A stretch of DNA of 64,000 bases from Phytophthora sp. 'mugwort' (GCA_033558025.1 JAUCEF010000004.1:2728001-2792000); one strand, 5' to 3'; shown: positions 20,950 to 32,442, counted from the first letter of the stretch. The notes: a model not told the origin generated them from the sequence alone. Numbers and translations are program-made.

Positions 20950-23900
20950 TTGTCAGCTAGTTTGCTTCCTCGTTGGGTGCGATGGGGGGGGGGGGGGGCA
21001 TCAAATCTCCTCGAAGTAATGTCTTCAAGTCAGTACATTTCAACTTTTCGTCTTGACCTCCTGATATGCGCCGTCGCCGTTCTGCTTGCACCACCACCGG
21101 ATTGCGTTGGGAACGCGATTCTCGTCAACCTGTGTTTGGGTCGGACCCTCTACTCGGCGCATTTTTAGTGGACTCGGCTATGGCTATGGTGGCTTGAACT
21201 TAGCTCCAACAGCATCTAGATCCAGCCAGAGGTTGTTTCGTCTCCGGCCGACTTAGGTATCCGTCTAACTGACGTTGGTGGCACTTCTGCCGGGTCTTAT
21301 ATGGTTTCATCTTCAAAATGTACTCGGCAGGTTTGCCTTCTTTGTCATTGCTGTTATCCGGGTGTTCTTCTCACGTTTGTTGCCATTTTCGGTTTGACCC
21401 TTCACATACAAGTCTTCAGCGATTCTGTTCAGCGTCTTCAACCAGCTTTCCGCTCCCCGCTGAGTACCATACGACCTGCCGTATTCTCAAGCGCTCTGTG
21501 ACGATGGAGTCGGCTGCTGCGTTCTAGTATTACTATATGCAAATAGCGGACTGACATTAGCTTCTAGGTATCGTTGTGTGGCGCGTCCATTCGACTTGCA
21601 AAGTCTCATTCTTAAACGCGATCACCCCCCATGGACTGCCGAATTGCAAGCCTGTAGTCTCCGGCGCTTACCAGGTCGGTTACCCCATGGTCTAGAGCTG
21701 CTGACACCTTGTTATTCATTCCGGTGTACTCATCTGTGTTGACCGTGGTGGAAGCGAGGTACGCACTCGCAGTATCTCAATGTCTCATGCCGGTAAGCGC
21801 CACAGAATCGACGAACAGCTTCCGTAACCACCGCTCCTCTCAGTCTTAGCGGACCCATCGAAGGGTAATTTGTAGCCTTCAAAATCTCGAGGTAAATGCG
21901 CATACAATAGTTCTGGTTCGAGCCGCACCACAGCCGAGTTCTTCGACGAAGGAGTCATATGGGCGAGCGACTCGTCTAGTCCGATGTGGGGAGTGATCGA
22001 CGTTGCAGCAACTGGACAAAGTCGACATCCCTATCTCGTACCCACTTAACCTTCAGATGGAATGGTGATAGCAGCACGGCGAAACTCATGGCTCGGCCGT
22101 ATAGTTCTCTTGACTGGAAACTCCACTCCAAAGTCGAAAAGCGAGTAGACAGTTAAGTGTTCAGCTTGCCAGGAGCCAGACTTCTAGCAAGTGAAATAAG
22201 GCGAATAGCTACTTCTCAGCTAGGTGATAGCTTACTTCATTTTGTCTCTGGGGACACGACCACAGAATCGAACTGGGTGCAATTTGCTATCATGGGGCTG
22301 CATCAGAGTATAACTCAACGCCTAGTCTTTAGCGAAGAGCATACCGTAGACGTCTTTAGCGGGATCAAAATGTCGGATTATTGGGGCTCGAACCACCTTT
22401 TCTTCAATCCAGCGATAGCGGACTTTGCTGCAGTCGGATCGCTCCCTGAAGTGAAATCGGCATCCTTGAGCGGATGGAAGACTGCGCAGTATACCGCCAA
22501 GTTATGAATGAACCGACTAGTATCCAGGAACGCTTGCATCCCCTTCTTCGATTTCAGGAACAGCAACTCAGGTATCTCCGCCAACTTCTTTGGGTGGCAA
22601 AAATACCACTGGGAAGACACCGTGAGAGAGAAAATTGACTGCCTATTGCGCGAAGATGCTCTTGGTGAGACTGATTCTAACTCGGCGTATCGAGTCAGGA
22701 GTCGGTCCAATGTCGCTAAGCAATCATCAACGTCTTCCACCCAAACATATGCCATCCACGAACGACCGGCATTCGAACACCGGGAAATGCTTGGATGCAT
22801 CGGATTCTCAGTTGCAGAATATGCTACCATCTGGTCCATCTACCTTCGAGCTTGGTCGGGCTATCAAACTTGGCTGTTAGCCGAGTTCTTTCATCACCGT
22901 GTTGGCTGCGCTCATTTGCGGCTGCGTTTTCAGCTTGGCGGACACGGTCGGCATAAGTAGTCCACCCGCCTCGGGTTGTACATAGCCACAGGGCGGTCTC
23001 AATTAGCCGCTGGTAGATCATTGGCGCATTCTTCAAGTTAAAAGGCACTCCGAGCTACCCAAAGTGCAGACAAAAGCCGAAAATTTCCGCGCCCGTTGAA
23101 TCATAATAATAGCCCGTTGGCTGGCTGCATCCAGGGCGATAAACAACAACTAGCTCTCCAGCTCCGTGTGCAGGTCATCGACTAATGGCATGGCATATTC
23201 CAAAACACCGTGACGATGTTGACCATCTTGGAGTCGATACATAAACGAATATCTACCCCGTTCTGCGTGAGCACAATGACGATCGGGGAGGCCTAAGGAC
23301 TGTCCGATACGGCAACCGACCCGAAATTCCATCAGACCCTTGAGCAGCTCGTACAGCTTCTTGAGATTCTTAGTGGGGATAGCCGAGCTCGTTGTTTGAT
23401 CGACTGGTGTCCTTGGACGCCGATATCGTAAATGCCGCCATAGGCTGCTGTTGGTAGTGCATTATGTATTACCACTCGCGATCATGATGCCTTCATGTCG
23501 TTTAAGTGTCGCCACCAGCCGTTGGTGTTGCTCCGGTGTTCAAGCACTGCATATCACATTATCTCCCGTGTAATCGAGAACAGCAGGCGTCAAATCGTTC
23601 AAATCCTGCAGAAAAGCCAACTCGCGAGCGTTATCGATCAATCTCATTAGCTGAGTATTCGAATTCAGCTACGTCCATGCTTCTTTTATCCACATTCGTT
23701 ACAGCTGAGTGTTCTAACGTTGCCATCGCTGCCATGAACCGAAATAGCAGATCCTCTTTGGGGTCGTCCGGACCACTTGTCCGACTCCAGCTAGGGGTAT
23801 ATTCGTTTAACCTTCATTGTATATCTGTGTCGTGTAAGAACACGCTGAAATTCTCGCTACCAAACGGTATGAGTCCACCAAGAACACACGCTTCTTCACA

Positions 23901-24110
23901 AAGACCAGAGAGGGTTGGATCAACATCTGAAGACCAGGAACGACCCCCTACGCCGGGTCGTTTGCAGGTGCCTATGTATACCATGGATTTTCGGTCAACC
24001 CAATAACCAGCATCAATAGCCACGAATGAGGGCAAGGATGCAATACATTGAGCTCTTGCGCGGACCCCCGCTGTTCCTGAGAAGGAGGAGTTCCCGGTGG
24101 TCAAGCCTAG
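20950..24110 (-). pseudogene. Ty3/gypsy pol relic (RT, RNase H, second RNase H-like region)
   Basis: Reverse transcriptase pieces are clear on the minus strand: a region ending VLEYAMPLVDDLHTELES at 23150-23240, MPFNLKNAPMIYQRLIE near 23000-23048 and a YVWVEDVDDCLATLDRLL region near 22700-22760. The last is where the catalytic (Y/F)xDD motif has become VEDVDD-like. The thumb follows with FLKSKKGMQAFLDTSRFIHNLAVY near 22460-22560. Farther left, frames in mixed phases contain the RNase H family stretch RDRDVDFVQLLQ near 22020 and scraps resembling an additional archaeal-type RNase H. Stops and shifts are frequent. Gag is not recognisable between 24110 and the LTR-like repeat at 24431. A G15 run at 20984-20998 lies near its left end. 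Confidence 0.65.
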
Positions 24111-24171
24111 TACGGGGTGCCGATAATTATCCTCGGCAGACAGTCAAATATACGTAGGGACGTTCGGTCCC

Positions 24172-24196
24172 TATATATATATATATATATATATAT
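24172..24196. repeat. (TA)n microsatellite
   Basis: About twelve TA units in an uninterrupted run. Confidence 0.95.
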
Positions 24197-24430
24197 GAAG
24201 CGATACTCTGTTGCCGCTTCCGCACCCTCAGCTACACACAACGCTTGGATTGGCCAAGGTAAACTTTAGGTCAATGCACCTTATCTTCACTTACAGGCAT
24301 CTCATGCAGCCAAGCGTGTCCGGGCACTCCAACAAGCTAGCTTCATTTACTGAAGTCCGACTTGACCCTTGATGGCTTGAGGGGAGAACTGCTGATTTTA
24401 TTATAGTAAGACTACGGCTCTAAGAGCCTC

Positions 24431-25207
24431 TGTAGATCCTACTGTGGTGTAGCGAACACCAAATAGGGTGGTTCACATATCGCACTAAAGCGGCAGCCAC
24501 AGTACTAACTGCTGAGTACGATGTCAGCTGATAACTCGATAACATGAGTGGATAAACTCAGTCGTCGTTAAGTTTTGGTAGTTACATTGAGATCTTTGCA
24601 AAGGGTCGGTTGAGAGCCGAGCACACTTCACTACTTGATATTTTGTAAATAGGAACATATTTAGCAATAGGAGGAGCACCTTGAGGGCTCCCAGGCCAAA
24701 GTAACTCTTTCCAAGTCCAAGACAAGTGTACACTGTCCGGTAAGTCCCTGCACAAGCTGATTATTCTTACCATGACACCCGAGAGGCATACTTTGTAGGG
24801 TGTTGACTGGTAGCGCCAAGAGAACAAGGTCGGCCAGGGGAAAGACGTACCTCGCCAAGCGCAAAGGAACACGTCCTGCCAAACTCGGCGATCCGGTACG
24901 CCGTACAGCCCGGGTCCGTGTCAATTCTAGCCGAGAAGCCTTTGCTCTCGGTGACCCGTCAAAGCGCTAACAGTCGTCGTCTGCTCTTTAGTGGAGGACA
25001 CGGGATATCTAAGCTAGAGGCAGCCAGCTCAGCTGACCTCTGTGTATTGACTGGCTTGGGGCTCTTGGTCTTGGCGGAAGCGAGACAGCACAGCTGAGGC
25101 GCTAGGGGCAACCCAGTGCAGGCCAACAATGACCGACTAGCTCGGCTATTGTTGTGATTCTTGCCTAGTATCCACATAGGCGAATTTGTGTGTTCTGCAA
25201 TACCACA
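24431..25207 (-). repeat. LTR-like repeat R1 (inverted relative at 60816-61592)
   Basis: Read on the minus strand it starts TGTGGTATTGCAGAACAC near 25207. It matches the plus-strand repeat at 60816-61592 along almost its whole length, for example TAGCCGAG, AGCCAGTCAAT, GCAGACGACG and TGTGAACCA blocks. The TG...CA ends and length near 0.77 kb fit an LTR. Lying just upstream (in minus sense) of the gypsy relic, it could be that element's 5' LTR, but the gag space is too short to prove it. Confidence 0.6.
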
Positions 25208-26408
25208 CTTCCATAATAAAGTTAAATATCTCTATACACATATCAGGTGTTAACAGATCTCTGTGGGAGTGCCTGGGGTCCGACTCTACAAAGCCGATTG
25301 TTCGAACAACCTTTCCTAAATACGGCTCTGATGGTTACAAACCTCATCGGCTCCTCGGCTGGGGTTATATTAAGACAAACAGAGGACTCTGTCACTACCA
25401 TTTCCTTGTCAGTCTGTCACGGGAAAGGTGATCGACCAATCACCGAAAGGGTTAACAAGTGTTGCCGGGCTAACCGCTGGACAAACCCAAACGCCACACA
25501 ACATATCCAGTATTTTCGGAAAATATCCGAGTGCAGTTGATTTGGACAGCACACAATCGGCAGCTCGAGCCCTCGTGCTTTTCTTGGTCTGCAGTAAAAT
25601 CGTAAAAGCAGCTAGTAAAGAGTAGAATTGTTACATGATAAGGCTTGCTTCTAAAACGAGCGAACTATGCATGTTATCTATGGTCGTTGGGCTATGCAAG
25701 AAACTCGTCAAGCAATTTCTCAGCAGACAGTTCTTGCCCCATCGCCCCGGCAGGGATGCCAAGTCCGCGTGCTGCTCTACGCATCTTGACCACTTAACCC
25801 CCAAAATGAGACTCTACTCCCACTGCATTTTATTTTTTTTCACCGGCGAAGTTGGAGTTCATTGGAACAGTGTTCGTTTATCCTGTAATGAAAGGCTTGT
25901 ATTTTGGTTACTGTATTGGAACTTATTTGACACGTTCAGAATTTCCAGAAATAAGCTGGAATTTACTGAACCTAACCTACATACCGACATCGACGGAAAG
26001 ATGTAACCAGGTAGTTCAAGATATGCAAGTCAACGTGCATTGAAGATAAGGGAGGTCATAAACCAAAATTCGTAGTGTGGTCACATCTTCCGACCCCACC
26101 GATACGTTTCTATAAAATCCGATGAGTGTGAGCCAATTAAAACGAGGAACACTTCAAATTTCGTCACCCACAAAATGCAGCTGAGCGCATCCCGCTCCGG
26201 CTGTCGAGCCGTTATAGATTAGCGACTGCCACGGTGCCCTATCTGAGCAGAACGAGGGCATCCAACTTCTACATGTTAAGATTTGAGGCGCCAACGCTAC
26301 AGTGACGTGCAGGATGCTGGATGGGTTAAACGCTAAACGTGGTGGCCGTCAAGCCAATGACAGCGCCAGTATGCGAGAAGTGCTTTGCGCTCAGGTCAGT
26401 CTGTATCC

Positions 26409-26504
26409 GATTGGTAGAATATATGCAGATTTCGTAGATGTTAAACTTTGTATTCTGATTAGTAGAATATATGCCGATTTTGTTGAAGTTAAACTTTGTA
26501 GATA
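26409..26504. repeat. 48-bp direct tandem duplication
   Basis: Units 26409-26456 and 26457-26504 share GTAGAATATATGC and GTTAAACTTTGTA with a handful of substitutions. Confidence 0.8.
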
Positions 26505-26785
26505 ATTTTTAGCAGTCTACTTTAAACTTAGACAATGGTCACATCTTTCCGCCGACGTCGGTAGTCTTGATTGGACAAAACTGGTTAATTTAACTCTTGA
26601 GCTTCTGCGCAATTGGGCCAAAAACTGCTGAAGAATTAGATGAAGGGCTGGGGCATCTTAAAAACCATAATAATCTCGCGTCACTGCCTTCTAAACCTCG
26701 TGCCCTGATTGGTCCTGACGTCGCATCAGTCGATGTCTCACATACTGTCTTAGTATTGTGTCTTTTGACAAAACGCCCTCCGTTT

Positions 26786-26822
26786 AGGGCCTTCGTAGGA
26801 GGAGGGGTCTTACGAAAGCCCT
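26786..26822. repeat. Foldback with 12-bp arms
   Basis: The arms AGGGCCTTCGTA and TACGAAAGCCCT have one mismatch and a 13-nt purine-rich loop. Confidence 0.75.
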
Positions 26823-26919
26823 CCTAACTGACTAGGTACCTATGTCTAAACTTACCCCTACCCTCAACTGACACTGTAGGCCATTTCATACCTGATCTGC
26901 TGGGAGCCCTTTTGGACGT

Positions 26920-26949
26920 CCGAATGGCCGATGAATTTTGGCCATTCGG
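26920..26949. repeat. Perfect foldback with 10-bp arms
   Basis: The arms CCGAATGGCC and GGCCATTCGG are separated by 10 nt (GATGAATTTT). Confidence 0.85.
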
Positions 26950-27334
26950 TCCTAAATTCGTTAAAAGGTGGTCCTTAGTCCAAATCGGAGCTCATCCGTA
27001 GGACTTGCTTCTCCAGCAGCCATCGGAAGAAAGAAGGCAAAGTGCACTTACCAGTGGCTCGACAAATCATACCTTTGACCCTAAAACACACTTGCGAAGG
27101 ACCTATATTTTGAGGTCAGATTGGCCATAAGTCGGGAAAGGCACAATACAAGTACAGTACTGAGACATAGTATCTTTGGTACGTACTCTTGTTCACCGCG
27201 CTTCATTGGCCAATGGTGCGTTCGAAATTCCTCTTATTGGATGAAAAGTTCCCATTAAGAGGGGCAGCTACAAATCACCCAGGCACTGGAGTCGCTTGTT
27301 ACGGCGGGCAGCGCGTGACAAGACGGTGGCGACC

Positions 27335-28316
27335 ATGACCGCCACGAGCTTGCTGAGCAGGTGCTCAGACCGCAAACTGCGCCTGCTGTGTCTGCATGGC
27401 ATGTACCAGGACGCGGCCACCTTCATGGGCAAGACGAAGCCCTTGCGCGGTGCCACCGCCAGCGTGGACTTTGTCTTCCTGGACGGGCCTTTCACCATTG
27501 TGCCGCCCATTTTGAGTGCCTCCTGCGTGACCTCCAGCAAGCCCAAGCGCGTGCGCTGTGCCAAGAAGAAGACGGAGTTCCGCGCGTGGTGGCGGCCGTT
27601 GGGCTTCCACCAAGACGACCCCAGCAATTTGGACGGCGACCGGGACGTGCTCATGGGCTTTCTACACGAGAAGCTGCATGAGATCGGAGAGGTGGACGGC
27701 GTTATGGGCTTCTCTCAAGGAGCGAGTCTCGCGGCGTGGATGTGCTCGGAAGAGGTACATGAAAGCTTGAATTCTGCTGTTCAGCGCAGTGCAGTGTAAC
27801 TGACGGAGTCTTACCTTTTGATCGGATCTTTGACAGGCACTTGCTGAACTGCAGTGGTCTCCGAAGCTAGCCGTGTTGATTGGCAGCTACCTAGGATCTC
27901 CACAGTACTCACTGGACTCGGGTATTGCCCCAGGCATTGCGTCGCTACACGTGTTCGGCTCGAACGACTACGTTATCCCGGCAGCCAAGAGCCAGTACGT
28001 GGTGGACATATTTAAGCAGCAAGAGGTGGGTGCTTTGCTACTGTTTCGCTACTTAGGATGCATTCCAGACTAACAGGATTATGCCCTGGGCGAACAGACC
28101 CTCGAGAACCGCGTGATGACTTCGGTGCACACCCAGGGCCACGTGATTCCCAAGTGCGACACGTCCCGGGAGCTGTTCCAGTCGTTCTTGACCCTCCAGC
28201 AGCTGAGATTACTCGGCAACTCCAACATTTCGCCCTCGCCGTCCTCGGAGACCGTCGAGCACGAAGATCTGGCCTCCTCGGAAGCTCTTGCGTCCAAGCG
28301 GGCCTGCGCGTTGTAG
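27335..28316 (+). CDS. FSH/OVCA2-type alpha/beta serine hydrolase, 3 exons, 282 aa
   Basis: The FSH family (yeast Fsh1, human OVCA2) are small cytosolic alpha/beta-hydrolase esterases. Exons are 27335-27754, 27837-28025 and 28077-28316, all joined in phase 0 with GT-AG introns of 82 and 51 bp. The N-terminal LRLLCLHGMYQ is the usual FSH oxyanion-hole strand. The nucleophile elbow GFSQGA places Ser at about 127, FGSNDYVIPA places Asp at about 184, and HTQGHVIPK places His at about 225, so the catalytic triad is complete. The tail is Ser-rich. The ATG at 27335 gives a normal family start, while an upstream in-frame ATG at 27296 would add 13 basic residues. The substrate is unknown, probably short esters. 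NTF2 follows 178 bp downstream on the same strand. Confidence 0.88.
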
Positions 28317-28494
28317 GTCCCTCGTAGTTCTAAGCTTGCATGATTTTATCGAATAGCATGGGTTCTCCGTTTTCCACCAATGAAATTTCGTCACTGCTCA
28401 GGCCACGAATATTATTTAAATTCGCTCTCATACTCAGTGCCAGTCTATAAGGCGGCGGGAAGGAAGCAAGCAAGAGACACAAAGGAGGAGAATT

Positions 28495-28960
28495 ATGTCC
28501 GCTGAGGAGGTCGCCAAGGCCTTCGTGCAGCACTACTACACCACGTTCGACACGAACCGGGCGGGGCTAGCCAGCCTCTACGTACGTGTCTACACACCCA
28601 CTCATAGCGCCAGTCTCACATAGTGTATCCGGATTACTTTTTTTTTTACTAAACTATGCTATTTTTTCCTATGTATTTCTGCAGCAAGGCGTGTCCAACA
28701 TGAGCTGGGAGGGCCAGCTTTCCACCGGCCAGCAAACCATTATGGCCAAGCTCCAAGGTCTACCGGCAGTGCGTCACGAGTACCCGACTGTAGACATCCA
28801 GCCGTCCACGTCGGGCAACGCCATGATCATCTTCGTGCAGGGGAAGATCCAGATCGAGGAAAACAACCCCATCCAGTTCACGCAGGTTTTCCAGCTCGTG
28901 GCCCACCAGCCCGGACAGTACTACATCCACAACGATGTCTTCCGCCTGCAGTACGGATAA
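28495..28960 (+). CDS. NTF2: Nuclear transport factor 2, 2 exons, 120 aa
   Basis: NTF2 carries Ran-GDP into the nucleus through FG-nucleoporins. Exons 28495-28581 and 28685-28960 join in phase 0 across a 103-bp intron (GTACGT...CTGCAG). The product begins MSAEEVAKAFVQHYYTTFD and contains the conserved SMSWEG-like NMSWEGQLSTGQQ stretch. The C-terminal strand pattern (TQVFQLV, YYIHNDVFRLQYG) ends as the family normally does. The length of 120 residues is close to the usual 125. It forms a homodimeric cone-shaped fold in known members. The start sits in a purine-rich context (GGAGGAGAATTATG). Confidence 0.95.
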
Positions 28961-29411
28961 GCGACCCGTGCGCAACGTTAGTCCCGAGTCGACGGGGCGG
29001 ACGCTTTCCCGTTGCGACCAGTTAGTCTAAAGGAAGCGACTGTCAAACAGGAGAGGAGGCCTCGGAAGCTCGTGGAGTGAGTAGCATTTTTTAGGGAGGA
29101 GACACGCTACGTATGGCACTTTGAGCTATGTGCGTTTTGACGGACGAGAGCGACGTAAGAGATGGAAAACAGTGAATAGATACTCTCTTCTCGGTGCCCA
29201 GGAGTTGGCAGACCCGTGCTGGTCTGCGTTGCTGCAATCGCAAACGTTCACGTTGATGTTGTGGCTGTGTCAGGCGATTAGGATGCACTCATTTTATCGT
29301 GCAGCAACGTATATTTAGCTGGTGAGGTGGAGCCGTGGCAAGCTCTGATAACCAGTCCCGTACTTCACAGCAGCAGTGAACAGACTCCCATCGTCGTTGC
29401 CGTATCGAATC

Positions 29412-30024
29412 ATGAATGCTGCCGGTCCTCAGGTTACGAGCGCCCCCACTAGTGTAAGCGATCCATGTTGTTTATTAGGTTAATTTAGGTCGGAGTTCTG
29501 AGCACTGTTTGCTGTTGGTGCAGTCCTCTCGCGTGACTCTCATGGAGCGCCAAGCACTGGAGAAAGGAGACGTCTCAATGCTCGCCACGCTTCGTGTACT
29601 TGACATCTTTCAATTGCTAGGAATCAACCTTATCGTGACGTTTACCTCGTTTTTTCGTCAGATCGGCGAACTGGACAAGCTGGTCGCTGCGATGCGGCAG
29701 AAGCAGGCGATCACCCAGGCAGCAATGAATCACTACGAGAGCGAGATCGGACATATCGACCGCGAGGTTGCCAACATCTTGGCACGATACACCCCCATGT
29801 GCAAGCGCCTGGAAGCTCGTCGCCAAGAGCGGAGCGAGTTACAGCGTCAGCTGGACATTGCAACGAAGCAATTCGGAGACGTGCTGACTGACACCAAGAA
29901 GCATCTGCGAGCAAGTTCCCACGAGCATGTGCAGCATATTCGTCATGAAGCCTCGATGGAGCTTGCTGGTGCTCGTGGCTACTCGCTAGGCCACAGCAGT
30001 ACTTTTTACCAGAAACCTCGCTAG
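29412..30024 (+). CDS. Unknown coiled-coil protein, 3 exons, 158 aa
   Basis: Exons 29412-29453, 29524-29595 and 29662-30024 join in phase 0 through GT-AG introns of 70 and 66 bp. This removes the hydrophobic stretch that an unspliced reading would give. The product starts MNAAGPQVTSAPTSSSRVTL. From about residue 38 it is one long charged helix (IGELDKLVAAMRQKQA, YESEIGHIDREVANIL, LEARRQERSELQRQLD) with heptads, then a polar tail ending FYQKPR. There is no membrane segment, signal or catalytic motif. It is convergent with IFT52, with stops 123 bp apart. Short coiled-coil proteins of this size occur in BLOC/ciliary complexes, but I cannot assign a family. Confidence 0.7.
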
Positions 30025-30147
30025 TAGCTTGGGCCTCAAGTCGTTCTGGCTTTAGAAGATAGTCATATTACTGCATTATACCTTCCTCTCCTACTGCTCT
30101 GTCTACTGCAATAGTTGCTAAAACGCGGTCGGAGAAGACTGCATAAT

Positions 30148-31870
30148 TTATGGGGTGGAAGCCTTGCCATTATCTTCGTCATCATCGTCCAACCGGCTGC
30201 GAAATCCGCTAGATGGCGGTGACTCTTTCGACTCTTTAAATTCAGTCAGGTGTACAAGTGAAGGAGCTCGTGAAGATGCATCGTTGCCTGTGCTATCAGA
30301 ACTTGTAAGCCTACTGGAGCCGACGATAACGGGGGGCGTGTCTTGGTTGAGTTTTTTGAAGTTGACGATCTTCTGAAAGATAAACTCGAGGGCGTGCTTG
30401 GCATCACTTCGATCTGGGTCGAGCCGCGTCATGACGCCAAGAATGTCGGCGCTTTCTCGCACGTAGTACTCGAGGTCGTCGTCCGAACACTTGTTTGTCA
30501 GCTGAGCGAGCCGCAAGGACTCACTCGCAAAGTGCTCGTCCAGATCAAATTGATCTAGTGCTGGTGGAGGGGGTTCACGCAGTGCTGGAGGAAACACCGC
30601 TGACTTGAGAGGTGGCAGTGGACATTCAAACTGAGGCGGGATGAGCGTGAGGGGCTCGTGCTTGACGCCAAGCTCACGATATAAATTTACTGCCTCAGGA
30701 ATGAGAGATGTGTCAAATTTGAACAGCGAGTCATCGAACAGTCTTGTAAAGTCCTTTGGGAGTTCTTCGCTCTCTTGCATGCACGAGCGCAGTCGGTCAC
30801 TGAGAGCTTGAGTGTCAGGCAACCGGACATACTCGTTCAGATCCGGGTCCTCGGCATCCTGGAGGTTTAATTTGATACTCTTGTCCTTAAGTAGCCAGCG
30901 AAAAATAATCTCTTGGAGTTTTGAGTTCTCTTCCTTGTCAATCCACTCATCCACAAAACATTGTGCCGAGCCTAACACGATAAGCCGCCCAGATTTTGAT
31001 ACTGGTGCTGCAACACCACCTTCCTGCCACGCAGCCACAACCGGGCGGTTTACCGGATACGAAATGAAACCCGAAGAAAGGAGCGGGGCTGCTGGCTTCT
31101 TCACCGTCAGGGTAGCTCCGTAAGGGTATACAAACGTCAGCCCCTTTTGGTCCTTTTCCAACGCGCAACCCGGTCCTGTCGATTTTGATCCCCCAGGGAT
31201 TGAATCGCGGCCTGACACCACCAAATCTTTTCTCCCATACAACTCGTTGACCTGAATTGGTGCAGCAAATACAAATAACATTAGTGTCTACTTATCCAGA
31301 CCCAATTTCTAACTTTAACAAAAACAGCGTGGTACCATGCGCGCGATCTCTCGGTTCACGACGCCACTGGAAATCAACACCTCCTTCGGGTGATGATACT
31401 TGTGGTAGACTGTCCGGATAACCGCATCCGGGTTCACGAAGATGCCGAAGCTACCAACCAGCATAGCAAGTAAACCAGTGAGTCGGACAGGTTCTGAATA
31501 TTTTCTAGATGCAACTGCAGTGCCCTCACTCTTTGAGCCAGCCATTGAGGTTGGTGTCGAACGTCTGCTCGCCGCCCTCGCCCAGCATGAGCAGGATGCT
31601 ACCACCGCCATTCAGGAACTCCTTAAGCGTGGAAAATTCGGTGGAGCTGAAGCGCTCGCGGACACCGGCGAACACCAACACGCTGGCGTCCTTTATCCGA
31701 TCCCGGGACAGGTCGTCCTTGTTGACGTCCACGCGGCACAGTGGTTTGAGCTTGCGCGCGAGCTTCTTAAGCCCGTTGGTCGGATAGAACTGCTCCTTCT
31801 TGGAAGCATCGAACAAAACGGTGGCTGACTTGGCGGCGCCCCCGCCTCGCGCGACGTCCTGGCCTTCCAT
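30148..31870 (-). CDS. IFT52: Intraflagellar transport protein 52, 3 exons, 519 aa
   Basis: IFT52 is a core subunit of the IFT-B complex that carries tubulin and other cargo along the axoneme. In minus sense the exons are 31870-31530, 31450-31336 and 31251-30148, with introns of 79 and 84 bp. They join in frame as GWLK-D-FGIFVNPDA and REIARM-VNELYGRK. The N-terminal GIFT domain (VLFDASKKEQFYPTNGLKKL, GGGSILLMLGEGGE) occupies about residues 15-250. The middle region has the family hallmarks LGSAQCFVDEWIDKEENSK, KHEPLTLIPPQFE and FPPALREPPPPALDQFDLDE. The C-terminal helical region (LAQLTNKCSDDDLEYYVRE) follows. A roughly 60-residue Ser/Asp-rich extension makes it longer than animal IFT52 (about 440). 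Its start is 172 bp from the divergent ERH start. Confidence 0.93.
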
Positions 31871-32042
31871 CGCAGCAATGCAGAGCAAGTGTCCACGATC
31901 CTAAAAGGTCGCGCCTGTCGAGCGGATCGTGTTGTGGTGCACGTAAGCTGATGTACAAGTTGTGTACGTAATTGGAAAAATCAGTCCCGCCACCCGTCAG
32001 ACTCGGAAGGGGAATCTCATAGTGAAGGCCAGAAGAACGGCG

Positions 32043-32442
32043 ATGGTACGCGGCCTTGAAGTAGCTGACGACAGAGAGGACTAGCAGCATCTGACGCATA
32101 TGTGTGTATCTTTACGCGACGCAGGCGGAGTTTCGACAGGCCAAGCATACCATTATTCTGGTGCAGTACACGCGCGACCCGAACTCGCGCACGTACCTGG
32201 ACTTTGAGTCGGTGAACGGCGGCATGGACGGCGTGGTTAAGATGTACGAGGCCAAGCTGAAGCAGCTGAACCCGAACTTGAAGAACATCACGTACGATAT
32301 CCAGGACCTGTACACGTACATTGACTCGCTCACGGACCTCAGTGCGCTCGTGTTGGACCTCGAGACCAAGACGTACCTGCCCTGCGGCAAGGAGTGGATT
32401 AAGAAGAAGGTCTTCCAGGTGCTTAAGAACCAGGCGGGTTAA
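32043..32442 (+). CDS. ERH: Enhancer of rudimentary homolog, intron after the start codon
   Basis: ERH is a small conserved nuclear protein linked to mRNA splicing and small-RNA pathways. The main exon 32140-32442 encodes AKHTIILVQYTRDPNSRTYLD, ESVNGGMDGVVKMYEAKL, NITYDIQDLYTYIDSL, and YLPCGKEWIKKKVFQVL. These follow the family throughout its roughly 100 residues. No ATG exists in frame just upstream. An ATG at 32043-32045 followed directly by GTACGC, with acceptor CGACAG at 32139, would give M-AKHTI, matching the MSHTI start of animal ERH. An alternative acceptor at 32123 (GACGCAG) would add AEFRQ. The start-codon-only first exon is inferred. It is divergent from IFT52. Confidence 0.9.

Larger units (their letters stand above)
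25208..27334. other. Long spacer without recognised genes
   Basis: Several frames of 60-125 codons (for example 25635-26006 and 26597-26827) have no recognisable domain. Small-scale structures are present: a 48-bp tandem duplication at 26409-26504 and two foldbacks at 26786-26822 and 26920-26949. A GGTCACATCTT(T)CCG motif occurs at about 26078 and 26536. Confidence 0.55.

Noticed and set aside
14560..20960. Terminal inverted repeats for the Maverick-like element
   Set aside because: I compared the flanks by eye and found no convincing long inverted match. The element limits are left approximate.
20984..20998. G15 run (also G-runs near 38199, 45843 and 47819) as possible quadruplex signals
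   Set aside because: Single homopolymer runs, prone to sequencing error, without the spaced G-tract pattern. The one at 47819 is part of the transposon tip.
25635..26006. 123-codon plus frame
   Set aside because: Mixed hydrophobic and polar stretches without domain, weak codon signal and no neighbours to support it.
27268..27654. Minus-strand 128-codon frame
   Set aside because: It lies entirely opposite the first exon of the FSH hydrolase and is a shadow of it.
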